In this document: positions 52,240 to 62,688 of the stretch, one piece after another
How positions within the stretch are numbered: the first letter of the stretch is position 1
Layout of the letters: each line of letters begins with the position of its first letter
Assembly (NCBI GenBank): GCA_003586115.2
Contig: QVOM02000116.1
Location: 46,415,692-46,479,691, forward strand
From: Salvator merianae
Taxonomy: Eukaryota; Chordata; Lepidosauria; Squamata; Teiidae
Direction: 5' to 3'
Length of the DNA stretch: 64,000 bases
Made by a program: the position numbers and the translations under genes
The notes under the pieces: model-generated
Told to the model about the DNA's origin: nothing
What the model saw: the letters and a program-made list of their open reading frames with translations, nothing else
Databases searched by the model: none

Positions 52240-53155
52240 GATCATAGCGTATCTGTTCTTGCAGACATGGCATGAAAGTGCTGTGAATGAATGTCACATT
52301 CGTACATTTCCATATGGAGCAAAGCTGGCTTTGGGAGAGTTTTTATAGTGGACACTATGCATCACAGAAAGTTTTGACAGTAGTTGCTTTTTCTCATCCT
52401 TCTTAATCATCATTGTAACCTAATTCCCGCCCATGCCTAAACAGAGAAAACTGTCATGGACAGATTTATAAAGAATATATAATATATATTACATAGATTT
52501 ACTTAGCTAACACTAAACTGGTGTTAAATGGTCTAGACTGCCTGGGCGGGCTTATTGTTCAGGCTAATGCTATTAAAAATTGATAGTGCTCCAACCTAAG
52601 CTATAAATGGGAGCAGTCTAATGGATTATATTAGCAACATGGCCATTCATATGTAGTCCTGGCTGAAGGGAGTCTAGCTTAATAACTTTCTAATTGCAGC
52701 TGCTGCATAAACTGAGTCACTTAGCAGTCAACTGACAGGTTTACATTTCCTTATAGACTAGCTACTACTCTGTGTATTAGCCCGGCACTAGAATTGCAAA
52801 CAGAAAATAATTAGCTTGCCTTTTATGCCTTCCCAAATGGCTTAAATTAATGGCAGCATGGATCAACGCCAAGCCCCCGTGTGGACATTTTTAACCCTCA
52901 TTGATTTCTCCTTTGCAGGATGGCATGGCTCTGGCTAAGAAACACCGTTGATTGGGCAGCTGTAAAGCTGACAAGTGAACGGAGCTTTAGGTGGTATTAG
53001 ATTAGTTCCTCAGTATGCAAGAGCATACATTATGCAAAAACTATGTTTACTAGCCACAGCAGACATTTGCTAGCTTTATTTTGGTGGAGGAGAGCTGAGA
53101 GAATAAATCTGTTTTGATGCCGTTTTTGTGGACCAGAAATCTGGGGTGTCCAGAA
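52240..53155. promoter_or_regulatory. Candidate conserved non-coding element cluster
   Basis: 900 bp free of recognisable repeats, dense in TAAT-type motifs: GGCTAATGCTATTAAAAATT, GGATTATATTAGCAAC, CTTTCTAATTGCAGC, GAAAATAATTAGCTTGCC, GGCTTAAATTAATGG, GGTATTAGATTAGTTCC. It also has CTAAGCTATAAATGG. No open reading frame of note. The density of homeodomain cores with little low complexity resembles developmental enhancers. Inference only. Confidence 0.35.
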
Positions 53156-53159
53156 ACAT

Positions 53160-53286
53160 GGCCCTTTCTGCACTAGGCCTTATTCTTTATTCCTGCCCAG
53201 GACCTGCCATAGTCTGCACCATTGTACGGATAGCAGGGTCCTATTCTGGGATATAATCCAGAATAAGGCCCAGTGCAGAAAAGGCC
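53160..53286. mobile_element. Palindromic MITE, family A
   Basis: GGCCCTTTCTGCACTAGGCC ... GGCCCAGTGCAGAAAAGGCC, 127 bp, with a deletion in the left arm (the TATATCCCAGAATAGGG block is gone). The right arm is intact: GATAGCAGGGTCCTATTCTG, GATATAATCCAGAATAAGG. Confidence 0.75.
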
Positions 53287-55559
53287 ACAACCTGCTACAT
53301 CCTGAACTTTCATGGGGAATAATTCAAATTGATAAACGTCTCAAGGAGGATACTGTCTGGCACAGAAGAGTGTGGTGTGCAGATGTAACCCCAAGATGTT
53401 TAATCTGGTTCTGATAATGCCTCCTTATCCCCAGAGATGCTTATAACACCACTCCCTTTCTCTTGTTATGCTAAAGCCAAAGTGGAGTGCAAACCATTGT
53501 GGATGCTGGAGCATTGATCTTAAAGCCACTATCTCTTTCTTGCAAACCTTACATTTCTAAAGCTCACAAAGGTTCACTGCTAGTCAAATGTCACAAACTT
53601 CACTCTTTCCCTTTATCCATTTTTCTCTGCTTCATTTTTGCAGTGGCTGAATCACAAGGACACATTCAAGCTGTCCGTGGCCAACTTAGGAAGAATCTCA
53701 TTGGCTGATAATTTTTAGGATAATTTCATTCTTCACTAACTTCACATTAAGTATTAATCAGAATGCCTTGCTTTAATCATCATATAATTGCCTTTCTGAT
53801 AAAATCAAGGGGACCTATAGTGAGAAACATAAACGCCCAAAAAAACGACATAAACATGCAAACCCTCAGAATAATGCAGCAAAATAATAATAATAATAAT
53901 AATTTTAAAAACCCTACAAAATGGATTTTTAATTTTATATTTTGGTGATGTGCTTTTAGCACTATTTAACATAACTTGTGCATTATCTCTAATATAAACT
54001 CTTCCAGGTCTTAAATAAATAAATGATATCACTATTCCTTTAGAGGTCTATGTATAATTCTTAAGATTTTTACCTAACTATATTTAATGCTACAGTATCA
54101 GTTCCCTCTTTGCAGTAAAATAGATTTCCATGTGGGTCTGCTGTGCCTGTTCACGGAGATTGTGCAGGTGATCCAAGCACAGGTGCAGAGACTTCAAGGT
54201 GTTTATAAATGCACATCTACAAAATTTGCACTTCCTTAACCAAGGCATAAACTGAAATGCAAATTGTCCTTAGAAACTGGTAATTCTCTGAATTTTGTAG
54301 TGCAGTTCTTGAATTAAACAAAACAAGCTCGTCATATAGAAGCACCACAAACTCATCTTAGAAACTTGTGAGATGCTAAATTTCATAGGTTCATTCTTCC
54401 CTAATGGCAGTTTAGTAGAATCTGGGTGAGAAATTCTTGGAAAGCTCTTCACCTTTGGCCTGACAAATCCATTAATTATTTGCATATATGAGTCCCTGTG
54501 ACATTAATGGAATGCACAGACATGAGAGTTAGGAGTCGAATTGTGAACACTCTTCATTTTTGAAATAACTGCTTTCCTCTAATGGCCTGAGCAACAAGCA
54601 ATGCCAATAATGGTGCCATTATAACACCATATGTACATGTTTTAACGGAATGTTTTCATAGGAATTGTGACATTCTGGTGATCTTTGGCATTCCTTTTTT
54701 AGAATGCGATCAGAGCAGAAACTTCTTAAATAAAGCAGCAAAAATATTAAAGTATGAAATATTAAAGTTTGTAGAACATATTGTACCTAACACAATCTTT
54801 TTTTACTTCAACTACAGTATAGTTAGATTTTTTTTTTTAAAGAAAAAAACTAGAATTGCAGGCAGGTTGGTTCTATATATGCTTTTCATAAGGAGTCAAA
54901 TACATTGAAAAGTCTCAGGACACTAATACTTACATGTTTTACCAGATATTTGCTTGTTATGAATGGTTCATACATGATTTAAATACATCTTTGAACTGTA
55001 GTCAACTGAACTAAGTTGAATTTCAACTATAATTCCTTCATTCATTCAGAAACCTGTAGCACAGATGAGGCAATTCAGTCAAATATATATATTTAGCTCT
55101 CATCTGTATTAGTGATAAATTATGTTATCTATGGACATTGGAGCTGTATTGTATTCCACTTATTTGTAATCGCTGAGACCAAGCCATATATGGTGTTATT
55201 CTGATCTTTGCAGGAATTTCCCTGGACAGGGATCCTAATATTGTAAAATGCTACTACATATTTTTTTCAAAATGCATATAAAAGCATATCTATGGTGCCA
55301 CACACGTAAGGTAAAAATTTTTCCCAGCTGCATTGGTGAGGGTTGGGGGGTTGGGGTAAATTAAAAAAAAACTGGGCCTCCATACTGCCACAGCAGGTTG
55401 CCTAAATATCCACTTTATCCACTGATTTCTAGCTATCCACTTTCAAAAATAATTAAGGCCTCTGTGCTTAAAGGTTTTTATGCTATCCTTCCTCTACCAT
55501 CTTGGAAGACTTTAGGACATTTACTTCTTCATGACAGCAAAAGTATGTAATTCATTAAT
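53287..55559. other. Unique AT-rich non-coding DNA
   Basis: 2.3 kb without a named transposon. Contains a (TAA)n run at 53884-53903 and short A/T homopolymers near 54826. No coding frame with a domain. Confidence 0.5.
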
Positions 55560-55780
55560 TGGCTACTAGAATGGATGCCTAGGTACTGCCTCCAGGTTGG
55601 AAAGACAGGCAGGATGTCTGTAAAACCATTTGCAGGGAGTCAAGAGCAGGTGAAGGTTTTGCCTTTTATTCTGCTTGAGATGCCCAAAAGCAATTGATGG
55701 TCCACTGTGTGAAACAGAATGCTGGACTAGATGGGTCATGGCCTGATCCAGCAAGGCTCCTCTTATATATGTTCTTATGT
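55560..55780 (+). mobile_element. CR1-type LINE 3' end
   Basis: Sense: TGGCTACTAGAATGGATGCC, TGCCTCCAGGTTGGAAAGAC, AGGATGTCTGTAAAACC, then CCTGATCCAGCAAGGCTCC and TTATATATGTTCTTATG. Very similar to 22270-22490, including the unusual TGTCTGTAAAACCATTTGC, so the two copies are of one subfamily. Confidence 0.85.
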
Positions 55781-56232
55781 ATGAAGCCATAGTATGTTAC
55801 AACCAGGGGTATAATTGATCAGGGATGTGTATTTTAAATGGGGTAATATTTAAGCTTATTTTCTACTAGCTTAACCAAAATTGTGGTTTGATATTATTAT
55901 CCATAGGCCATACTCTTTCTTTATGAATCTGTCGGCATGTTACGGTCAACAGGAGAGACCTTTTCATTCCCCTTCATTGAACTTGCATGCAGACTCTGGG
56001 ATACCTCCCAATGTATCTTCAAACATAAATATTTACAATAGAAAACTCTATTAAAATGTAAAACTGCTAACTATCATAAAAAATATCAAAAGCTAAATCA
56101 AGGGGCAGCCCATGGATTAAGACCTCAAGGGCAGGACAGAAGGAACAGCTACATTTTGATTTGTGGATCAAATCTGCAGCAGATCAAAATGTGGCTCACG
56201 GGCATCAAAAGAAGCCTTTTGATCGGGACTCT
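55781..56232. other. Unique non-coding DNA
   Basis: No element recognised. Confidence 0.45.
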
Positions 56233-56466
56233 GCCTCTGTCCTCTGTCACTGCCTTCACAGAAATCTTACACTGGCTGCTGGTGGCCCATCCACCTGTTC
56301 CAGGGGTCTGTGACCACATCCAGAATGGACTACTTATCCATTGGGGCCTTGCCTCTGTCCTCTCTCACTGCCTTTGCAGAAGAATTACATTGCTTGCTGG
56401 TAGCCTGTGCGCTTGTTCTTTCCAAGAGGACTATGACCCCATCCAAAATGGACAAGTTACCCAATT
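56233..56466. repeat. Two-unit tandem duplication, period ~118 bp
   Basis: Unit 1 (56233-56350) and unit 2 (56351-56466) both start GCCTCTGTCCTCT and continue CACTGCCTT, GCTGGTGGCC/GCTGGTAGCC and CATCCAGAATGGAC/CATCCAAAATGGAC. Substantially diverged, so an old duplication. The 112-codon frame over it has no recognisable domain. Confidence 0.75.
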
Positions 56467-56709
56467 CCTGGACTTAAGGATTTCTAAAAACTAAACAAAT
56501 AAAGCTAGTTTTTCTTTGTTTCCCTTCATCTAGTCCATTACTACATCCAGACTTGCATCCAGACCAGAGCAACTTATGGAAGAGATGCAGAGCTAAATGT
56601 CATCAAAACACATACAGAATGCCATCAGTATTGATGACTTAATGCTCCAAATCTTTTAATAAATACTCCCAACAGTTTCTTATGGATGCTAAGCTGTATT
56701 GGAGACTAA
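56467..56709. other. Unannotated non-coding DNA
   Basis: No feature supported; part may be an old retroelement. Confidence 0.4.
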
Positions 56710-56935
56710 GACTGTGTTCAGACATAACAAAAGATGAGCCTCAGAGGCGCCTCATAGAGACAGTGTGTGGCAGTCATGTGTCCCCATGTCTTCTCTAATC
56801 CACTTTTTCTAGCATAGAATGTTCATGAGAGGGGGGAGGGGCAGACTGGTGTGTGAACAGTCCCACCACAAAGCTGTCTCTGAGCCACCTCAGAGATGCT
56901 TTTTTTGTTGTGTCTGATCACAGCCTAAGGATACA
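56710..56935. mobile_element. Palindromic MITE family E, PIF/Harbinger-like
   Basis: Left tip GACTGTGTTCAGACATAAC, right tip GTTGTGTCTGATCACAGCC, inverted over 23 bp with few mismatches, extending to AGATGAGCCTCAGAGG left and CCACCTCAGAGATGC right. TAA lies on both sides (56707-56709 and 56936-56938), the 3-bp target-site duplication expected of PIF/Harbinger elements. 226 bp, no transposase. Confidence 0.75.
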
Positions 56936-57218
56936 TTCACTCCTATAGTAGTGCATGTCCTCAGGAAGCTCCAGGAACATGGCAGTCAAATGTGCCGAAG
57001 GTCACTCTGAGAAGGATGCTTCATCAGAGTGCTAAAAAAAACCCCACTCTCACAGTGTCTCCATCATTCAGCATGCTCCCTGCTGCTGTTTGCACAAATG
57101 GCAACGGAGAGTGCACCAGCACTGCATAGGCATCCCACTTTGAAGGTGTTTCTCTGTCTCTCTCACACACATGTGCACACACATGCACACAAATCAGCTC
57201 TTAATTTAATAAAAAGAA

Positions 57219-57287
57219 TGGTACGGTATGATATGGTATGGTATGGTATGGTATGGTATGATATGGTATGGTATGGTATGGTATGGT
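57219..57287. repeat. (GGTAT)n microsatellite
   Basis: About 13 pentamer units with two GATAT variants at regular distance. Frames of the form MVWYGMVWYG are translations of it. Confidence 0.95.
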
Positions 57288-58140
57288 CTGCTTAACTCTT
57301 TCTCCTCTGGTTTCTTTTCACTTGGAATCACCCCAGCTGTTTTTGTCACTGCAGCAACAAATAGTGTGTGTCTTGGGGCTGGAGGAGAATTCGAACAGAG
57401 AAGCAGCTGAAGGAAAGTGTTTGACATTCTGTTCCTCACCTGCTGTTCCTCCCTCATACACGGAGCCTCCTGGGACCGCTTTTGGTTTTAAAAAAAGGAA
57501 AAGGAAAGAAAAGATGGAGAAATGGTGCATGTTGATGCATGACATGTCTAGTTTGGACTTGATGGGAGAGACAGCAAAAATGTATGTGAGGGTGGAATGA
57601 AGGAAAAAGGCTCAAAAAAGTGTTAATCAGATCTCAGAAGTTGCTAGGTAACAGCATCCTCCCTGCAGGATGCTGTTCTGCAGAATCCATTTTGATATGA
57701 TGTAATGCTTCTGCTACAGATGATGTGATTACGTGTTTCTCTTTTTCATTGCATTATTCCTTTTATAAGTCAAAATAGGAAGAAGGGAGAAAAACCTTTA
57801 TCAAAATATTGGGTCTGAAATCTGACTCCTGGATCACTGGGGCTTAGCTATAGACTGAGGCTGCCATGAGTGAATCCTGGAATACATAAATAAAGCAAAT
57901 GCTTCAGTGTGTATGGAAAATGCCACTGTCTCCTCGCAAGAGTTAACCACGACCAGCTTGTAAATACGGGCAAAATTATTTATGGTAATAATTATAATCC
58001 TCATTTATAGCTGTTGAAGGAGCCCAGGTGGAAAGTGAAGTATCTACCCAGGAAAAAAGGGCATGGCTTCTGAGCAGTGATGACAACTTGGCAAATTTTG
58101 CTGTAGCATCACTCAGAAAACGGGTGTGGTGGGGATAGAA
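57288..58140. other. Unique non-coding DNA
   Basis: Overlapping frames of 60-110 codons at 57228-57600 have no domain. No transposon recognised. Confidence 0.4.
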
Positions 58141-58381
58141 AAGAACGTGAGAATATAAGGCATGCCTGACTGGATCAAAGGTGTGTGTGACCCATCTAGT
58201 CCATCAACCTGTTCCCACAGTGCAGGTCATGAGCACAAAGCTTCCTGCTCATAGTCTCCCAGCAGCTGGTCTTTAGAGTCACTCCATTTGCATTATCAGA
58301 GATCGTTACACTGTTACACTGTCGTTACACTGATAGTCCTGTCTTCCATGAATTTGCCCAAATCATTCTTGAATCCTCTAG
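58141..58381 (-). mobile_element. CR1/L3-type LINE 3' end
   Basis: Antisense: GAATATAAGGCATGCCTGAC, GACCCATCTAGTCCATCAAC, CATAGTCTCCCAGCAGCTGG, ending AATTTGCCCAAATC. A GTTACACT motif is triplicated at 58305-58333. Confidence 0.75.
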
Positions 58382-59313
58382 CTTGGTCTTCAGCTCTTCC
58401 TAGCATTAAGAAGAAATGTCCAGCTGGAAGGGAAGGACAAGGACAACATTGACCTATGAATCAGGACTGTGAAAGGAGGAGGGAGGCTCCAATCAGAAGC
58501 CTCGCATATGTCCGTGAACTGCCATTTGATTTGCTGAAGATCCAAACACAAAATTGAAGGCAGGATCCCAACCTGAGCCTTAATGCTCATCCACTTCCCT
58601 CAAGGTAGTGCTCTGTGAGCTGCCTCTGTTGAGGGAAGACCTTCTAAATTGTGTGTTGAGGCCACAGAGTGAGAAGAAAGTCTCTAAGTATGGTGAACAG
58701 AAAATAAATTATCCAGGCTGCCATTTTGTTTTAGGGGAATCAGGCCCTCTCATGGGTCCTAGCTGAGGCTTTGGTGAATTCAGGACTACAGTTCTAAAAC
58801 TAAGCCAGGTAATTAGGAGCATTTAAATATGTGGCACAAATTGACTTCAAAAGAAATGTGTTGTATGCCAAATATTACAGTCGTATACAAAGCCATTTAT
58901 ATGAACCAAGAGAGCTTGCCTTCCCCACCCAACTTAATTCTGATTGCTTGTTTGAATTAATCACTGTGGGAAATCCCTTTCATTGCAATAATTGTAACTG
59001 AATCCTGGAACTGGGTTCTTTTAGTACTTACAGAAAACAAAAGAAAATAAAACAGCACCCTGTGGAAATCAGATCAAAATGAAGTTGAAAAGCAGCAGAC
59101 ATTGATGCATTGGAAGAGAGTAGGATGACTTTTATGACATGATTCTTACATCAGAAATTTCAGACAATAATAGCAAGAAAATCAGGATTGTTTGGTTCAC
59201 AACGGCTATAGGTAGCACACAGGATGAAATTCTCCATTTTTTTTCTTTTTTAATATAATATATAATATTGGGAGCACAAATGACACAACGCTAGTAAAAG
59301 AAGGAGAGTCAAA
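58382..59313. other. Unique non-coding DNA
   Basis: No element recognised in 0.9 kb. Confidence 0.45.
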
Positions 59314-59751
59314 GGGCCTTTTCTCACTTAAGCTAGTGAGTGTCAGGGACCCTCACTAGCTAACTGCGTCCACACCATCTGGAGACCTGCATGACTTGGA
59401 GCAGCCTACAGCTCCTCCTGATCACACCTAGCTGCAGAGCACTAAATTGTGTTCCACAACTTGACCAGGAGCAGCTATCCTGTTCCTGATCAAGTGCATT
59501 CACACCTGGTGCAAATTGACGGCTGCGCTGTGTGCTGCAGCTGCACCTGCGCAATCGTGCAATTGCATCTGTGCGTGCCTGCACGATCTGCAGCACTACT
59601 GGTTGCCATAACAAGAGCTGGAAGCTTCCCAGCTGTTGTCGTGGCAAGGTTTGGGAGCAGGATACCAGCATTCATATCTTGCTGCTATTCTAGTCTAGGG
59701 CCCCACAATGCGGATGGTGTATGTCCTGCATGGTCCAGTGCAAAAACGCCC
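59314..59751 (-). mobile_element. Non-autonomous DNA transposon, family C
   Basis: Starts GGGCCTTTTCTCACTTAAGC, ends CCAGTGCAAAAACGCCC; inverted termini. Opposite orientation to 51092-51528, with which it shares CTAGTGAGTGTCAGGGACC, GGAGCAGGATACCAGCATTC and CTGCATGGTCC-type blocks. No transposase. Minus-strand frames reflect GC content. Confidence 0.65.
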
Positions 59752-61032
59752 CAGAATTAGCAGTTGTCTTTTATCTATGAAAATTATGTAGCTCTCGGAA
59801 AAATTGTTGTAAGACCACAGAATATTCATACACTCACAGCCTAGGATTTATGACAGCTTAGGACAGAGGTCTCAAACTGCAGCCCTCTATGCTCCTGGAC
59901 TACAACCCCCTTCGTTCCTTGCCAACCCCAAGGCCTAGGGGGAAGTGTCCCCCAACTAAGGAAAAGAAAACATTTACAAAGAGTATATCTGGCAAATGAA
60001 AAATGAGAGGTCAGCTTAGCAGGAAGGAAAACTTCCTGTGGACCTATGGGACCGGAGCAGTAACCTCCCCAAGGCCTGTATAAATAGAAAGCTTGACTCC
60101 AGAGGTTGGAAATCTTAAGCATCATGAACAACAACAACAACAAAAAATGGTGATAGAAATAACATTTATGGGACATTTACAGCTGCTCATGTCACTCCAG
60201 TTCCATATTAGGGATTGCAGGATTTCTGGACGTTTAAAGCAATGAGAGTCTGGAGCAGTTTGGAGAGCAACTTTCAATCTCTTTTGGATTGCCCCACTCT
60301 GAGCAAACTAATATCATCAGCAAATTTAACTGTCTGAATGTTCACCTCTAGCCACAGCTTGTGAGTAAAACCGAACTTAATTCTGTGAAAGCCGTACTGG
60401 CAATTCTTCAGAGAGGCTTGTCCCTCTTTGTGCTTGGTAATTTTACTTCTAATAAGGGTGCCATTTCATGTCCCGATTCTCCCTTTTGTTATTCTTGTTG
60501 GGTGCCCGGGCCAGCTCTAAGGATTCAGGTGACCTACCCCAATTTCTTACTTAATACCTCCCCCTTTGACTGCGGGGTGTTTGTTCCAGCTCTCACAACA
60601 GCCATACGCGTGAGCCTGATCCTCACTTTTGCCCATACATGCCTTCCTGCAAGTGCCAAGTCCTTCTTACCCTCCTCCCAGCCAGCTGTTTCTGATGCCT
60701 GAAAGTCAAAGGGTTCTTGCAACTTGGCTGCCTCCTACTTAGCATTTTACCCCATGGTGTTGCCTGCCTGAGACGTGCATCCTGCTCACTGCTCACCACT
60801 GCAAGCTAACCACTGCACCTGCATTCATTTTGTCACTGATGCCCCCAGGGGCAGCCTAGCTGATCAGGGGTGTGCCCTGGTTCTGCCATCTTACCTGCCC
60901 CTTTGGCAAAGTAGTGTGCCATGGATACACTGAGAAACAGAAGCGCTGCATGAATGACAGCCTGTGGGCAGGGTGAGAGGTACAGGTTCTGGGGCAGTTG
61001 AACCACTGCACTGCCCTAAAACTTGTGCTGTT
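59752..61032. other. Unannotated non-coding DNA
   Basis: No confident element. A (CAA)n run is at about 60126-60142. Frames at 59841-60176 and 60361-60702 show no domain. Confidence 0.4.
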
Positions 61033-61170
61033 GGATACCATCTGGTCAGGATTCAACTCCTCTATGCAGTTTACCTGGCAAAGCCAGACAAGTGATTTAC
61101 CATTGTGTTCTTCTGAGGAGAGGCAGGGATCAGACCTGTGGCACTCTGGTTTCCACTGGTTGAAAGCCAT
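61033..61170 (-). mobile_element. Old tRNA-derived SINE body
   Basis: Minus strand: AGGTCTGATCCCTGCCTCTC (B-box-like), AATGGTAAATCACTTGTCTGG, GCCAGGTAAACTGCATAGAG, AGTTGAATCCTGACC. Same layout as 48800-48965 but more diverged; head not recognisable. Confidence 0.5.
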
Positions 61171-61635
61171 TAAAATGTGTGTATGTTTTAAGGGCGTTAC
61201 ATCATTCACTTTCTGAACCTCAGGATCAGAAGTCAAATTGCTATAAGACCACCAAATGAGCCTTTAAAAACTGTTGGTCAGAAACCGTCTGGATCCAATT
61301 TCTTGTTCATATTTAAACTATATTTTGTCACATCAGTGTATAAGATTCCCTTCTTGAGGAATTTAGCTGAGGCTCAGTATCTACCCTTCCTTTTCTTCAG
61401 TGGAGACAATTGCACTGTGCCGAACTGCCACTCATTGAAGCATGAACTGCTTTTAGAGGTCTGGGACTGTCAGGTGCCTCACTTGGTAGCCCCAGGCTCT
61501 CCTCAGCACCTGTAAGGGACTCACAAGTAGGTGAGTCACATTGAAAAGGGGAAGAGAATTCACCATTCCTCAGCAAGCCTTTTCCACTTGTGCATCATCG
61601 TACATGCGTGCAGCATTGTCACACAGGCACAGAGA
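61171..61635. other. Unannotated non-coding DNA
   Basis: No element recognised. Confidence 0.4.
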
Positions 61636-62688
61636 GCCTCAAGACATGGGAGAGGTCATTAGGAAATTTGAGGTGAGATGCCATCAGTAGGCAGATAACA
61701 CCCAGCTCTCTGCCATCAGGCGAGGTGGTTGCCATGCTTGACAGGTGCTTGGAGGCAGTAATGGGCTGGATGGGGAGAAAAAAACTGAAGCTGAATCCAG
61801 AGAAGTTGGCTGTACCGTTGCCTCGAGTCCATAAGTAGGGAGACAAACTATTCTCGATGGGGTTGTACTGCCTTGGAATAGACAAATGAAAATCTAGTGG
61901 TGCTCCTGAATTCTGCACTGACACTTGAAGCTTGGGTTTAGGCAATGGTCAGGAGTGCCTACTTCTAGCTGTGACTGGTTTGCTAGTTATGGCCCTTTCT
62001 GTACAGAGACAGTTTGGCCACAGTAGTCCATGCCCTGGTAACTTCCAGACTGGACTATTGTAATGCACTCTACATGGGGCTGCCCTTGAAGATAGTTTGG
62101 AAGCTGCAACTTGTGTAGAATGCAGCGATAAGACTGCTGCCCAGAACTGCTGGCTGAGTGCACATTAATTACTCCAGTCCTAAAAAAAAGCCGCACTGGC
62201 TGCCAATTACTGAGCTCAGTTCAAGGTTTTAACTCTAACTTAAAAGGGCCCAACTGGCTTGGACCTCAAAAATCTAAAGGACCATCTCCCCCGCCGCCCC
62301 CCAAGCCCCATATAGGCCTGCCCATACCTTGAAATCTGCAAATGCGGCCCTTTTGGCTGTGTTGCCAGCCACAGATGTTGAAGAGGTGGGGCAGGTGAGA
62401 GAATCTTCTCAGTGTTAGCTTCTAACTATGGGAGAGCATCCCTTCTGAGGTGTGTAAGTACCTTCATTGTATGCATTTAGACACCTGGTGAAGATACATC
62501 TCTTTGTCTTAGCCTTTGTCTGAAAAAACAAACTCCGCTCCCCTTTCAGACACTTTTATTGTTTTAGCCAGTTCATTTTAATTGTGTTTTGTGTTAGCTT
62601 TATTTGTGACCTGTCCTGAGACTTTTGAGTACAGAGTAGGATAGAAATACAAACAGATAAATAAATAAATAAATAAATAAAGTTAAGC
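61636..62688 (+). mobile_element. L2-type LINE, reverse transcriptase remnant to 3' tail
   Basis: The longest L2 in the window. Landmarks in order: 61685-61708 translates Q-stop-A-D-N-T-Q-L, a decayed YADDTQL catalytic box; 61740-61800 CLEAVMGWMGRKKLKLNPEK; 62025-62100 VHALVTSRLDYCNALYMGLP; 62105-62135 NAAIRLL; 62190 HWLPI-like region; then the C-terminal domain and a 3' UTR with GACCTGTCCTGAGACTTTTG and (AAAT)n at 62660-62682. The catalytic tyrosine codon is a stop and the second aspartate reads asparagine. At least one frame shift lies between the box and VHALV. The target of such enzymes is reverse transcription of their own RNA at the insertion site; this copy is dead. Confidence 0.9.
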
